In this document: piece after piece, positions 8,021-18,048 of the stretch
How positions within the stretch are numbered: the stretch's first letter is position 1
Layout: each line of letters starts with the position of its first letter
Origin: Croceibacterium_B sp035470785
Lineage (GTDB): Bacteria > Pseudomonadota > Alphaproteobacteria > Sphingomonadales > Sphingomonadaceae
Reading direction: 5' to 3'
DNA: 63,518 bases
Assembly: GCA_035470785.1 (NCBI GenBank)
Contig: DATIQN010000055.1
Span: forward strand, 1-63,518
Position numbers and translations under genes: made by a program
Notes under the pieces: generated by a model
The model's input: only the letters and a program-made list of their open reading frames with translations
What the model was told of the DNA's origin: nothing
Database searches by the model: none

Positions 8021-8455
8021 ATGGATCGCTCTCTCCTCCTCGTTTCGATCGCTGATGAGCGCGCGGCCATCGCTTCCGAAATCATCCGCTCGGTCGTCGA
8101 GCTCGATCGCATCACTCCCGTTCCGCGGGCGCCCGAGCACATCGCCGGTCTCGCCGCACTGCGCAGCCGGGCGATGACGGTAGTCGACTGCCGGCGCGCG
8201 CTCGAACTCCCCGAAGCGGCCGAGCCCGTGGCACTGGCCGTGGTCGTGGAACTCGATGAATTCCTTTACGCCCTGGTTGTCGATGCGGTCGAGGAAGTGG
8301 TCGCGTTCGACACCGAACCCAGCGAGATTCGCGCCGACCTGCTGCCGGGCTGGACCCGCGCCGCGCTCGGCATGGTCGAGACCAGCGCCGGACCCGCGCT
8401 CGTGCTCGACCCAGCAAAACTGATCGAAGGCCCTGCAAAAAGGAAGGCTGCGTAA
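8021..8455 (+). CDS. cheW: CheW-like chemotaxis coupling protein
   Basis: 144-residue adaptor linking receptors to CheA at the membrane array. The ATG at 8021 lies two bases after the cheA stop; the longer frame is only shadow. It has the SH3-like beta-barrel pattern: LLLVSIADERAAIASEIIR, then ITPVPRAPEHIAGLAALRSR, then a DAVEEVVAF strand. The canonical NLRG word after the P-x-x-P stretch is replaced by AALRSR, a common divergence. It is shorter than E. coli CheW (167). Co-transcribed with cheA and cheY. Confidence 0.82.
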   Translation: MDRSLLLVSIADERAAIASEIIRSVVELDRITPVPRAPEHIAGLAALRSRAMTVVDCRRALELPEAAEPVALAVVVELDEFLYALVVDAVEEVVAFDTEPSEIRADLLPGWTRAALGMVETSAGPALVLDPAKLIEGPAKRKAA

Positions 8456-8510
8456 GCCAATGTTTACCGTGAAGCGACTATCGGACACCGCCAACAAGGG
8501 GCCGAACGCC

Positions 8511-8876
8511 ATGAAGAACTGCCTGATCGTCGACGACTCGCGGGTAATCCGCAAGGTGTCGCGGCACATCGTCGAGACGCTCGGCTTCCAGGTCGAGGAA
8601 GCCGCAGACGGGCAGGAGGCGCTCGCCAAGTGTGCCGAACAGATGCCCGACGTGATCCTGCTCGACTGGAACATGCCGGTGATGAGCGGGATCGAGTTCC
8701 TGACCAAGCTGCGCGAAAGGCCCGACGGCCGCGTGCCCAAAGTCGTTTTCTGCACTACGGAGAACGATGTCGCGCACATCCGCGAGGCCATCGACGCCGG
8801 AGCCGACGAATACGTGATGAAGCCGTTTGACCACGATACGCTGCAGATCAAACTGCAGCTGGTCGGCGCCGCTTAA
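8511..8876 (+). CDS. cheY: Single-domain response regulator, CheY-type
   Basis: Receiver-only protein of 121 residues that should carry the CheA phosphoryl signal to the flagellar motor. The start at 8511 is preferred: AAGGGG lies nine bases upstream and the receiver fold begins at once (MKNCLIVDDSRVIRKV). The in-frame ATG at 8460 would add an unconserved 17-residue leader. Seen: the acidic DD pair, the phospho-acceptor Asp in VILLDWNMPVMSG, a Thr in FCTTEND, and Lys in YVMKPFDHDT. It sits between cheW and cheB with 55 and 10 bases between coding regions. Confidence 0.9.
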   Translation: MKNCLIVDDSRVIRKVSRHIVETLGFQVEEAADGQEALAKCAEQMPDVILLDWNMPVMSGIEFLTKLRERPDGRVPKVVFCTTENDVAHIREAIDAGADEYVMKPFDHDTLQIKLQLVGAA

Positions 8877-8886
8877 GGAGGAGAGC

Positions 8887-9987
8887 TTGGGCTACTCTTC
8901 CCCGCTAGGCGCCCCCGGACAGGGGCCGGCGCTCCAGCGCGGCCGCCAGATCCGCGTGATGGTGGTCGACGATTCTTTGATCGTCCGCGCCGCGTTTTCG
9001 CGTCTGGTCGACCAGGAAGAGGATCTCGAGCTCGCCGCCGCCGTCTCGACCGCCGAGGATGCCCTGACCCTGCTCGCCAGCGAGCGAGTCGACGTGATCC
9101 TGCTCGATCTCGAGATGCCAGGAATGGGCGGCCTTGGGGCGCTGCCGCAGATGATCGAGCGCGCCCGCGAAGCGAAGATCATGGTCGTCTCGAGCCTGAC
9201 CGCCGACGGTGCCGAGCATACCGTCGAAGCGCTTGCGCTCGGCGCAGCCGACACTTTGCAGAAGCCGGCTTCGGGAGGCTTCGACCGCGATTACAAGGAT
9301 AAGCTGCTCGCCAAGATCCGCGCGCTCGGCCGGCGGCCGCTGCGCAAGGCCGTCGCTGCTCACGGCTCGGCAACCACCGCGACGTTGCGCAACCCGTCGC
9401 GCGAACGCGCCCGGGTGGTCGCAATCGGCGCATCGACCGGCGGCATCCATTCGATCGGCCAGTTGTTCGGCGCGTTGCCGAAGGGGCTCGGCATTCCGAT
9501 CCTGATCACGCAGCACCTGCCCGTCTCGTTCATTCCGGCTTTCGCTCAGCAATTACGCGAGTTGACCGGGCGCGAGACGTTCGCCGCGACCGAAGGCATG
9601 GCACTGATCCCCGACGGCATCCTGATTGCTCCCGGTGACGCGCATCTCACGGTCGTTCGCAAACCAAGCGCCACGGCCGTCAAGCTCGAGCGCCGCCCGG
9701 CGCCGAGCGGCTGCATGCCCTCGGTCGATCCGATGTTCGCTTCGATTGCCGAAGTGTTCGGCCCAACCGCGCTCGGTGTCGTGCTCACTGGCATGGGCCG
9801 CGACGGCACGCTCGGCGCCGAAGAAATCGTCGAAGCGGGCGGCACGGTGCTGGTGCAGAACGAAGCGACTTCGGCAGTTTGGGGCATGCCGGGTTCGATC
9901 GCCCGAGCGGGTCTCGCCGCCGCCATCCTCCATCCGCTCGACATCGCCGGACGCATCGCGTCCGCCGCCACCAGTCGGACCGGCTGA
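8887..9987 (+). CDS. cheB: Chemotaxis response regulator protein-glutamate methylesterase CheB
   Basis: 366-residue methylesterase/deamidase that removes receptor methyl groups when phosphorylated by CheA. The start is a TTG at 8887, chosen because AAGGAGGAG lies just upstream and ATG candidates in this frame fall inside cheY or after the receiver has begun. The receiver domain runs from RVMVVDDSLIVRAAF with the phospho-Asp in VILLDLEMPGMGG. The esterase domain has the catalytic triad Ser in VAIGASTGGIHS, His in ILITQHLP and Asp in LTGMGRDG. Its stop overlaps the cheR start (TGATG). Confidence 0.92.
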   Translation: MGYSSPLGAPGQGPALQRGRQIRVMVVDDSLIVRAAFSRLVDQEEDLELAAAVSTAEDALTLLASERVDVILLDLEMPGMGGLGALPQMIERAREAKIMVVSSLTADGAEHTVEALALGAADTLQKPASGGFDRDYKDKLLAKIRALGRRPLRKAVAAHGSATTATLRNPSRERARVVAIGASTGGIHSIGQLFGALPKGLGIPILITQHLPVSFIPAFAQQLRELTGRETFAATEGMALIPDGILIAPGDAHLTVVRKPSATAVKLERRPAPSGCMPSVDPMFASIAEVFGPTALGVVLTGMGRDGTLGAEEIVEAGGTVLVQNEATSAVWGMPGSIARAGLAAAILHPLDIAGRIASAATSRTG

Positions 9988-10838
9988 TGGATCCCGATGA
10001 TATCGCGATCGGCATCATCGCGGGATTGCTCGAAGCACGCACCGGCCAGAAGCTGACCGACGACCGCCGCTGGCGCATCGCGCCGGCGCTGGCCGGGCTG
10101 TTTCGCGACCGCGGCATCTCGAGCAATCAGGACCTCGTGGTGCTGCTGACTCAGCCGGACGAATCTTCGCTCGCGCAAGACGTCGTCGAGGCGCTGCTCA
10201 ACAACGAAACCTATTTCTTCCGCGACCGGCAGATTTTCGATTACCTCGGTGGCGCTGTCCTAGCCGAACTCGCGGCCAAGCGAGCGGCCGAACGCAAGCT
10301 CTCGATCTGGTGCGTCGGCTGCTCCACCGGGCAAGAGCCTCTGTCGGTAGCGATGACCTTTCTCGAGCAGCAGGCCCGCTGGGAAGGCTGGACGATCGAG
10401 ATCCTCGGTACCGACGTCTCCGCTTCGGCGGTCGATTTCGCGCGCGCGGCAACCTACTCGAACTTCCAAATCCAGCGCGGACTCGGTGTTGGGCAGATGC
10501 TCGGCTTCTTCACCGAAACGCCCGAAGGCTGGCGGGCGCGCGACAACGTGCGGCAGATGGTCCGTTACGAGGTGCACAATGTTCTGCACCCGGCTCCTTA
10601 CCCGGGACAGTTTGACCTGATCCTGTGCCGCAACGTGCTGCTCTACTTCGACGGGCCGGTCCGCGGCCGCGCCTTCGCGCGGCTCGCCGAGGCGCTGAAT
10701 ACCAACGGCAAGCTGCTGCTCGGAGGCGGCGAGACGGTGCTCGAGAAGAGCGCCTATTTCCGCCCGCGCGAAGAACGTTTCGCGCTCTACGAGCCGCTCT
10801 CCCCAAACGCCCGACCCTCCTGCGCGAGAGCAGCATAA
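9987..10838 (+). CDS. cheR: Chemotaxis protein methyltransferase CheR
   Basis: 283-residue SAM-dependent glutamate methyltransferase of chemoreceptors. The ATG overlaps the cheB stop by one base. N-terminal all-helical domain with VVEALLNNETYFFRD, then the Rossmann SAM site SIWCVGCSTGQEPLSVAM, EILGTDVSASAVDFAR, and DLILCRNVLLYF. The single chemoreceptor in the window lacks an obvious C-terminal pentapeptide tether, so CheR probably reaches it directly. Last gene of the cheAWYBR block; 72 bases separate it from the GGDEF-EAL gene, and that gap has its own CtrA-like box. Confidence 0.92.
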   Translation: MDPDDIAIGIIAGLLEARTGQKLTDDRRWRIAPALAGLFRDRGISSNQDLVVLLTQPDESSLAQDVVEALLNNETYFFRDRQIFDYLGGAVLAELAAKRAAERKLSIWCVGCSTGQEPLSVAMTFLEQQARWEGWTIEILGTDVSASAVDFARAATYSNFQIQRGLGVGQMLGFFTETPEGWRARDNVRQMVRYEVHNVLHPAPYPGQFDLILCRNVLLYFDGPVRGRAFARLAEALNTNGKLLLGGGETVLEKSAYFRPREERFALYEPLSPNARPSCARAA

Positions 10839-10853
10839 GACGGCAAAACAGGC

Positions 10854-10870
10854 TTAAACCTTCGTTAAAC
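10854..10870 (+). promoter_or_regulatory. CtrA-type box upstream of the GGDEF-EAL gene
   Basis: TTAA-N7-TTAA, with the second half reading TTAAAC instead of TTAAC. It lies 41 bases before the GTG start of the GGDEF-EAL gene and just after the cheR stop. The spacer is exactly seven. This is the closest match to the CtrA consensus that I found in the window. Confidence 0.5.
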
Positions 10871-10910
10871 CCTTCGCCCCTATTGATGAAGTCAAAGGGG
10901 GGAGAGACAG

Positions 10911-12426
10911 GTGGCGAGCACGCTGCGCAGGTACCAAATGGCGCCCAGGATGCTGGTGTTCGCCCCGATCGTGGTGCTGACCGCGATCGTCGCCGGGGCC
11001 GTGCTGTACCTGTCCACTCGCGGCCTCTTCGCCAATCTCGCCAGCTATCGCGCGATGGGCATCAGTCTGGCGCTGTACTTCGCAGCGGTGCTGGTTTTCA
11101 TCCGCATCGGCCTTTCGAGCATCGGCCACCTCGAGCTGCTCGGGCTCACCGACAGCCTCAGCGGCCTGCCCAACCGCCGCGCGCTGCACCTCAACATCAG
11201 CCGTTTCGCCGATGCCGACGACGAGGTCGCCCTGGCGTTGGTCGATCTGGACGGCTTCAAGTCCATCAACGACCACCACGGCCATTTCGTCGGCGACAAG
11301 CTGATCAAGGAATGCGCCAGCATGCTCACCGATCTGTGCGGCAACGAGGCCCGGGCCTACCGCCTCGGCGGCGACGAGTTCGCCGTCGTGGTGATCGGGC
11401 CGATCGCCGGCAACATCCTTGAAGGGCTTTGCCGCCGCCTGCTCGAACGCCTCGCCAAGCCGATCGGCATCGAGGAGCGCCAGCTGAGCATCGGTGCCAG
11501 CATCGGCCTGTCGCGCAGCACGCGCCATAAGCGCGCCACGTCGTCCGACCTGCTGCGCCAGTCGGACGTGGCGATGTACGCTTCGAAGACCGGCGGCAAG
11601 ATGCGCTGTACCTGGTTCAGCCACGACTTCGACCGCAAGCTCGAAGTCAGCCAGCAGATCGAGGCCGACTTGCGCGCAGCGATCGCCAACCACGAATTCA
11701 CCCTCAACTACCAGCCGCTGGTCGACGCGACGAGCGGCGAGATCGTCGCGGTCGAAGCGCTGATGCGCTGGGAGCAGCCCGACGGCAGCTTCGTCAGCCC
11801 GGCGGTGTTCATCCCGATCGCCGAGGAGACCGGCCTGATCAACCCGATCGGCCGCTGGGCGCTGCGCCAGGCGTGTACCGATGCGCTGGCGTGGGACGTG
11901 ATCAAGCTCTCGGTCAACGTTTCACCCGCCCAGTTGCGAAACCCCGATTTCCCCGTCCAGCTCGGCCACATCCTCGAGGAGACCGGCTTCCCGCCCGACC
12001 GCCTCGAGCTCGAGATCACCGAGACCTATCTCGTCGGCGACCCCATCGTTGCCGGCCGCGCGCTCGACATGATCCGCGGCTTCGGCGTGGGCATATCGCT
12101 CGACGATTTCGGCACCGGCTACGCCTCGATCGGCTTCTTGCGCAAATTCCGCTTCGAGAAGCTCAAGATCGACCGCTCACTGATTGTCGAGGCGGCCGAC
12201 GACGCCGGCAGCCGGGCGATGATGGTGTCTTCCATCGCGGTCGCCCGCGCCATGAACATGTTTGTAACCGCTGAGGGTGTAGAGACTCAGGCGCAGGCCG
12301 CGCTCGTTCGCACAGCGGGCTGCGACACGATCCAGGGCTGGCTCTATTACAAGGCCATCCCCGCTGCAGAGATAACCAGCCACCTGGCAATCGCTAAGAC
12401 GAAGACTGACACCGGAGACGAATACC

Positions 12427-12449
<23 letters not shown>
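10911..12449 (+). CDS. Membrane GGDEF-EAL cyclic-di-GMP protein
   Basis: 512 residues. The start is a GTG with GGGGGGAGA upstream. Two N-terminal membrane helices (about 13-36 and 45-63) with a very short loop, so no periplasmic sensor. The GGDEF domain (about 75-240) has an intact RLGGDEFAVV site, and the EAL domain (about 250-505) has VEALMRWEQ and DDFGTGYAS, so both diguanylate cyclase and phosphodiesterase activity are possible. It is placed between cheR and a chemoreceptor whose start it overlaps by 23 bases, pointing to control of motility or surface attachment. Both active sites look intact, so the net direction of activity is open. Confidence 0.9.
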
Positions 12450-13773
<1,324 letters not shown>

Positions 13774-13790
13774 GCTGCAAATCCAACCGA

Positions 13791-13828
13791 GGGCGACACG
13801 AGCGACACTTCCTGCATTTGTGTCGCCC
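13791..13828 (+). terminator. Stem-loop after the chemoreceptor gene
   Basis: Nine-base perfect arms (GGGCGACAC and GTGTCGCCC) around a 20-base loop, 17 bases past the receptor stop. No run of T follows, so it may be a transcript-stabilising stem rather than an intrinsic terminator. A weaker, sequence-related arrangement is seen near 53230-53260. Confidence 0.4.
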
Positions 13829-13972
13829 TTCGAAAGTCGCGGATTTCTGCGGACTCGAGGGGCCAAAGCGACCGAATCGTCCGCCAGGAAAAATAGAATG
13901 TTCTTGGCGATGTCGGAAATTAAACGCCACTCCGATGACGCAGCGCGGGTGCGCAAGCCTGGCGATAAAGGT

Positions 13973-14021
13973 GGATTCGGCCGTCCCGAGGATAAGCCAT
14001 AAACGCAGCCTTGTAAGACAG
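13973..14021 (+). repeat. Dispersed intergenic repeat, copy 1
   Basis: 49 bases that match the reverse complement of 53057-53105 at 42 of 49 positions by hand alignment. The core reads GGATTCGGCC, TCCCGAG, ATAAGCCA, then CTTGTARGACAG. Both copies are intergenic. Another shared word, GATTTCTGCGGA, lies 120-130 bases away in one copy and about 100 in the other, in the same orientation in both. Confidence 0.6.
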
Positions 14022-14251
14022 TTTTTTGTTGCACGGCCGCAGTCTCGTCAGCCGGCTGGTACTCACCCTCGTCACCAACAACAAGAGTCCCGGCTAAGTA
14101 CCCGCTAGTCCTCGGAACGCCCTTCGCCCTCCCGTCGCGCGCGTAGTGATGCGCCGGCGGGAGCGGCGGCAGCCCGGATTCACGGCGCACGGTCCAGCAT
14201 TCGTAGGTCGGCGTGAACTGGTCGGGCATCTAGCGTTCCCAGGTACACTTC

Positions 14252-14416
14252 GTGTTCTACGCGGTGGCGATTTTCCCTGAGGAAGCGGTGACGATCGAGG
14301 GCGATGCCAAATTTTGGGTGCCGGCGGTCACGATAACCGCGACCGTGGCCATCCTCACGGCCCTGCTTTACGGCAAGCACCAGGGCAACCCGCCGCCGAA
14401 CATAAGCCCGGGCTGA
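14252..14416 (+). CDS. Possible 54-residue single-span membrane protein
   Basis: A GTG-initiated frame too short for most gene finders. After a short head (VFYAVAIFPEEAV) it has one convincing membrane span, FWVPAVTITATVAILTALLY, then a Gly/Pro-rich tail. AGG lies about nine bases upstream of the GTG. No family is recognised, and there is no coupling to a neighbour (180 bases to the next gene). It may be a real small protein or chance; the amino-acid pattern is better than expected for a random frame. Confidence 0.3.
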   Translation: MFYAVAIFPEEAVTIEGDAKFWVPAVTITATVAILTALLYGKHQGNPPPNISPG

Positions 14417-14595
14417 GCCATCGCCTGCGGGAAGCCGCATAGGCTGCGCCCCGAGGAGCGAACACCTGTCTCTCATCTGTCGTTAGCTGGTCACGCGGCC
14501 GAACTTCGCCGCGCACGCGCGCCCATGCTTTGCTGGCTATCGTACCCGAACCGCTGCACATCGGGCGGACTTCCCCTGATCGCAGCGAGAACGCC

Positions 14596-15318
14596 ATGTG
14601 TTTTTCGGCCAGTGCCAGCTTTCTCGCCGCCGGGGTGATCGGGATCATCGGCGTGGCGACGCTTCGCCATGTGCGCGAGCCGCGCGCGCTGCTGTTCGCC
14701 GCGGTGCCGCTGCTGTTCGCGCTGCACCAGGCCACCGAAGGTCTCGTCTGGCTCGGGCTCGACGGACGGATCGGGCCGCTCGCGCTCGATCATGTCGCCT
14801 TCCTGTTCATGGTTTACGCGATGGGCGTGCTGCCCGTGCTGCTGCCGGCGGCGGTTGCGCTTCTCGAGCCGCCCGGCCGCCGCCACCACGCGATCCTCGC
14901 CCTGACGGCCGTAGGCGCGCTGGTGAGCGCATGGGACATCTACGGCCTGGTCGTATTCCCGAGCCAGTGCTTCGCCGAAAACCATTCAGTCGCCTACCGC
15001 AACCCGATGACCGGCAACTTCGCGATCTCGTGCCTGTACATCGTCGCCACCTGCGGCGCGCTGCTGCTCTCGACACACCGCGTAGTCCGCTGGTACGGCG
15101 TGCTCAACGTGATCGGGGTGACGATCGCCGAGATCGTCAAGGAGTACGCCTTCGCCTCGGTCTGGTGCTTCTACGCCGCGACGCTGAGCGGGGTGATCTA
15201 CTGGCAGTTCCGCGAGCGGAGCATCGACATCGAGACGCCCAACGGCGCGTCGGCGGTGCTGAGGCCGTTCCTGCTGCCGTGGCTGCGGCGGGGTAGCGGA
15301 GTCAAGCACACCGCTTGA
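14596..15318 (+). CDS. DUF6629-like multi-span membrane protein
   Basis: 240 residues with about seven membrane segments and no soluble domain. The N-terminus MCFSASASFLAAGVIGIIGV is the hallmark of this family, and the conserved ALHQATEGLVWLGL and QCFAENHSVAYRNP words are present. Function is unknown in the family. The start is fixed by the conserved MCFSA word; a longer frame begins 22 codons upstream without support. It stands alone between an intergenic repeat region and a convergent minus-strand gene. Confidence 0.75.
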   Translation: MCFSASASFLAAGVIGIIGVATLRHVREPRALLFAAVPLLFALHQATEGLVWLGLDGRIGPLALDHVAFLFMVYAMGVLPVLLPAAVALLEPPGRRHHAILALTAVGALVSAWDIYGLVVFPSQCFAENHSVAYRNPMTGNFAISCLYIVATCGALLLSTHRVVRWYGVLNVIGVTIAEIVKEYAFASVWCFYAATLSGVIYWQFRERSIDIETPNGASAVLRPFLLPWLRRGSGVKHTA

Positions 15319-15348
15319 TCAGGCTCGACCGGTTCCCCCTCCAAAACG

Positions 15349-15588
15349 TCATTGAACCGCAGCGTGTTCGGCGACGGCCGCTTGGACCGGGGCCGGACGT
15401 TCAAACGATGTGGCGATAACCTTTGCGCTGACCGCCAATTTGAAGATCAAAGCAACGAGCCCGGTAAAGAATTTGAGCGGCTCGGCAGGCATCACAAATC
15501 GGGTCCTGTGCCAAACACGACCCATGAAGAGTCCCGAGAAAATATTCGCGACTGTCAATATTGCCCCCAGCCACCACAAGAACATCAC
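15349..15588 (-). CDS. Small single-span membrane protein
   Basis: About 79 residues. It starts nine bases after the stop of the NTF2-like gene at 15598-16152, at a GTG or the ATG directly after it, with AGGGGC upstream. The N-terminal third is hydrophobic (WWLGAILTVANIFSGLFMG), then a second weakly hydrophobic stretch and an Ala/Val-rich tail. No family recognised. The tight spacing suggests one transcript with the NTF2-like gene. Could also be a chance frame. Confidence 0.45.
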   Translation of the reverse strand: MMFLWWLGAILTVANIFSGLFMGRVWHRTRFVMPAEPLKFFTGLVALIFKLAVSAKVIATSFERPAPVQAAVAEHAAVQ

Positions 15589-15597
15589 CGCGAGCCC

Positions 15598-16152
15598 CTA
15601 CCACTCATCCCCCGTCGCCTCGTCGAACGGCCGCGTATCCGCCGGCGGGCTCTTGTACGGCGGGCGCATCGGCAGAGTCCGTTCGCCCTTCCACGGGACC
15701 TGGTCGACCGCGGTCCAGGCGTTGACCACCAGCCGGCAGAATTTCCACCGTCCGCCCCGCTTTACCAGCCGGTCGTCGCGGGTGCCGATGCCGAAGACGA
15801 AGTTGGTCTGGTAGTCGGCGTTCCACTGCAGGATCTGGAAGAAGCAGCGCACGCGGGCGCCTTGCGGGCGCGGGTCCATGATGAAGTGGTTCATCAGGTG
15901 CTGCCGGCCGTACCACCAGTGTTGTCTGTCGTACCACAGCTTGCGCAGGTTCTCGCGGATGGCGTCGTGGCCCTTGACCTTGCCCTGCCACAAGTGGTCG
16001 AACTCGGCGTCCTCGGCGAAAGTGGCGATCGCCTGCTCCTCGTCGGCGAGGTCGATGCCCCAGCAGTAGCGCGCGTAGAGCTCCTCGATCTCGGCGCGGT
16101 CCTGCGCGGGCATGATCTCGGGCACGCCCCCGGGCCACGGATTGTCGGACAT
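15598..16152 (-). CDS. NTF2/SnoaL-like protein, divergent from a lignostilbene-type dioxygenase
   Basis: 184 residues with the alpha+beta cone pattern: DRAEIEELYARYCWGIDLAD, then AIATFAEDAEFDH, GHDAIRENLRKLW, and a C-terminal sheet ending KFCRLVVNAWTA. GGGAGAGC precedes the ATG. In this superfamily proteins can be isomerases, dehydratases, hydrolases or cofactor-free lyases; sphingomonads use an NTF2-fold lyase in lignin-dimer breakdown. Here the gene is divergent (76 bases) from a carotenoid-oxygenase-family gene, so a role before or after C-C cleavage is plausible. The actual reaction is unknown. A half-site TAAC lies in the intergenic region, but not the full operator. Confidence 0.75.
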   Translation of the reverse strand: MSDNPWPGGVPEIMPAQDRAEIEELYARYCWGIDLADEEQAIATFAEDAEFDHLWQGKVKGHDAIRENLRKLWYDRQHWWYGRQHLMNHFIMDPRPQGARVRCFFQILQWNADYQTNFVFGIGTRDDRLVKRGGRWKFCRLVVNAWTAVDQVPWKGERTLPMRPPYKSPPADTRPFDEATGDEW

Positions 16153-16228
16153 TCTTGCTCTCCCTCAATGCGCTCTTGCCAAGCGGCTGATCGACGGTTC
16201 TATCTGACCATAACAAACGGAGGCGAGG

Positions 16229-17632
16229 ATGCCCGAGATTTTTCTCCCTTACGACAGCTTCGGCCTGCAAAAGCGCACGACGATGCGCTTCGAGGCCGAC
16301 GTCTTCGAGTGCGAGATCGAGGGCGAGATCCCCGCGGAGCTCGAAGGCGCCTATTTCCGCACCGGCGGCGACCGGCAGTATCCGAGCCTCGAGAACGACA
16401 TCATCCTCAACGGCGACGGCCTGGTATCGATGTTCCGCTTCGAGAACGGCCACGTCAGCTTCCGCAGCCGCTACGTGCAGACCGAGCGATTGAAGCGCGA
16501 GCGCGAGGCGCGGCGGCGGCTCTACGGCCACTACCGCAACAAATACACTGACGACGAGAGCGTCTCGAACCTGCCCGAGCGCGACAACACCGGCAACACT
16601 AACGCCTTTACCCACCACGGCCGGCTGTTCATGCTGCGCGAGGATTCGCACCCTTACTCGGTCGATCCCGAAACGCTCGACACGATAGAGATCGCCCGTT
16701 TCGGCAATCTCGGCTCGAGCGCGCTCACCGCGCATCCCAAGATCGACCCGAAGACCGGCGAATGGTGGAGCTACGGCGTGTTCGCCAAGGGCGAACCGAC
16801 CACCGACGCGAGCCTGCATGTGTTCGACAAGTCCGGCGCGCTGATCCGCGAGGAGTGGTTCCACACCCCCTACCCCGGCGTCAGCCACGACTGGGGCGTA
16901 ACCCGCGAGCACCTGGTCTTCCCGATCATGCCGCTGCTCGCCGACGAAAAGCGTCTGCACGCGGGCGGCCAGTACTACCAGTACGACCCCGACCTGCCGA
17001 GCATGTGGGGCGTGATGCCACGCAACGGCAGCGTTTCAGAGATGCGCTGGTTCAAGATTCCCGGCATCGTCATGGGCCACGTGATGAACGCCTATACCGA
17101 CGGCACCAAGGTGATCGTCGATACGCCGGTGAGCCCGGGCAATTGCTTCTGCTTCTTCAAGGACAAGCACGGCAACCTGCCGAGCCTTCCCGAGACGATA
17201 ACCCAGCTTACGCGGATCACCTTCGATCTCTCGAAGCCCGACGCCGAGGCGATAACCCTGGAGCCGGTCCAGGGCGCGTATGGCGACATGCCCAAGATCG
17301 ACGACCGCTATGCGATGGAGAAGTACAGCGTCGGCTACCTCGCCTTCCGCGACTTCCCTCGCATGGGCGTGGCGCAGATCGACTGGGACACGCGCGAGAT
17401 GCGCTTCCACGACATCGAAGGCGGCGCGGCGCAGGAGCCGCTGTTCATTCCAAGGAGCGCGGATGCGCCGGAGGGCGACGGCTTCATCCTCACCGCGGTC
17501 GACCGCTTCGCCGAGAAGCGCACCGACCTGCTGATTCTCGACGGCAACGACGTCAGTCGTCCGGCGATTGCAACGGTCAAGCTGCCGTTCGCACTGCCCA
17601 TGGCGTTCCACGGCAGCTGGATGCCGACTTGA
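16229..17632 (+). CDS. Carotenoid-oxygenase-family dioxygenase, lignostilbene-dioxygenase type (arginine variant)
   Basis: 467-residue beta-propeller Fe(II) oxygenase that should split an interphenyl or conjugated double bond into two aldehydes. The four iron histidines can be placed: H169 (TAHPKIDP), H220 (GVSHDWG), H284 (MGHVMNAY), H461 (AFHGSW). Compared with lignostilbene dioxygenase, the phenol-binding Tyr101 matches Y102 (GHYRNKYTDD), but the partner Lys134 is R137 (FMLREDS). The paralogue at 40579 keeps the lysine. The substrate may therefore differ. GGAGGCGAGG precedes the ATG. Cytoplasmic, no signal peptide. Confidence 0.85.
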   Translation: MPEIFLPYDSFGLQKRTTMRFEADVFECEIEGEIPAELEGAYFRTGGDRQYPSLENDIILNGDGLVSMFRFENGHVSFRSRYVQTERLKREREARRRLYGHYRNKYTDDESVSNLPERDNTGNTNAFTHHGRLFMLREDSHPYSVDPETLDTIEIARFGNLGSSALTAHPKIDPKTGEWWSYGVFAKGEPTTDASLHVFDKSGALIREEWFHTPYPGVSHDWGVTREHLVFPIMPLLADEKRLHAGGQYYQYDPDLPSMWGVMPRNGSVSEMRWFKIPGIVMGHVMNAYTDGTKVIVDTPVSPGNCFCFFKDKHGNLPSLPETITQLTRITFDLSKPDAEAITLEPVQGAYGDMPKIDDRYAMEKYSVGYLAFRDFPRMGVAQIDWDTREMRFHDIEGGAAQEPLFIPRSADAPEGDGFILTAVDRFAEKRTDLLILDGNDVSRPAIATVKLPFALPMAFHGSWMPT

Positions 17633-17691
17633 GTTGAATTCCGCGCGCATAGCCTCCAAACCGGGGCGGGGCCCGGACGATGGAGGTGGCA

Positions 17692-18048
17692 GTGGCGAAA
17701 GGCATAGGCATTCGCGAGGCGATGATCCTCGCGCTGATCGTTGCCGTGGGCGTGCTCGCGTGGCGGACGACCGCGATCGCCGCGGAACGCGACAGCTTCA
17801 GCATGCAAGCGCTGGCCGAGCGCCAGGCGCGCGCGGCGACCGAGCTTTCATTGAACGCGCTCAAGTACCAGGTCGCCAGCGGCAAGTTGAACAGCGACGT
17901 TCATCAAAATATCATCGACAGCAAGATAGCCGACGCGCAGAAACGCGCCGCGGACCTCGAGCAGCAGGCCGAGAACTTGCGCCAGGAAAAGGTCAGGGAA
18001 GCCAATTGCGTAACCCCGAAGTCGATTCGCGAAGGTACCGGGCTCTAG
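17692..18048 (+). CDS. Rz-like inner-membrane spanin subunit (i-spanin)
   Basis: About 118 residues. An N-terminal signal-anchor helix (EAMILALIVAVGVLAWRTTA) is followed by a periplasmic coiled coil rich in Glu, Gln, Ala and Arg, ending in a Cys-containing tail (ANCVTPKSIREGTGL) like that of many phage i-spanins. The GTG at 17692 is preferred because GGAGG lies five bases upstream; the ATG at 17680 also works. The next frame, an Rz1-like lipoprotein, starts inside it. Spanins fuse inner and outer membrane during phage lysis. No holin, endolysin or other phage gene is near, so this may be a domesticated remnant or have a host role. Confidence 0.6.
   Translation: MAKGIGIREAMILALIVAVGVLAWRTTAIAAERDSFSMQALAERQARAATELSLNALKYQVASGKLNSDVHQNIIDSKIADAQKRAADLEQQAENLRQEKVREANCVTPKSIREGTGL

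Larger units (their letters stand above)
13774..14595. other. Long intergenic region after the chemotaxis locus
   Basis: About 820 bases. It holds an imperfect hairpin directly after the chemoreceptor gene (stem GGGCGACAC 13791-13799 with GTGTCGCCC 13820-13828, no T-tract), a block that recurs at 53 kb (13973-14021), and a possible 54-residue membrane-protein frame at 14252. A 191-codon frame on the minus strand (14229 down to 13654) runs through the repeat and into the receptor gene and is not supported. Confidence 0.6.

Noticed and set aside
16210..16222. Possible operator in the divergent NTF2-like / dioxygenase region at 16.2 kb
   Set aside because: Only a single TAAC half-site is present; the partner GTTA is missing (AAAC-GGAG follows).
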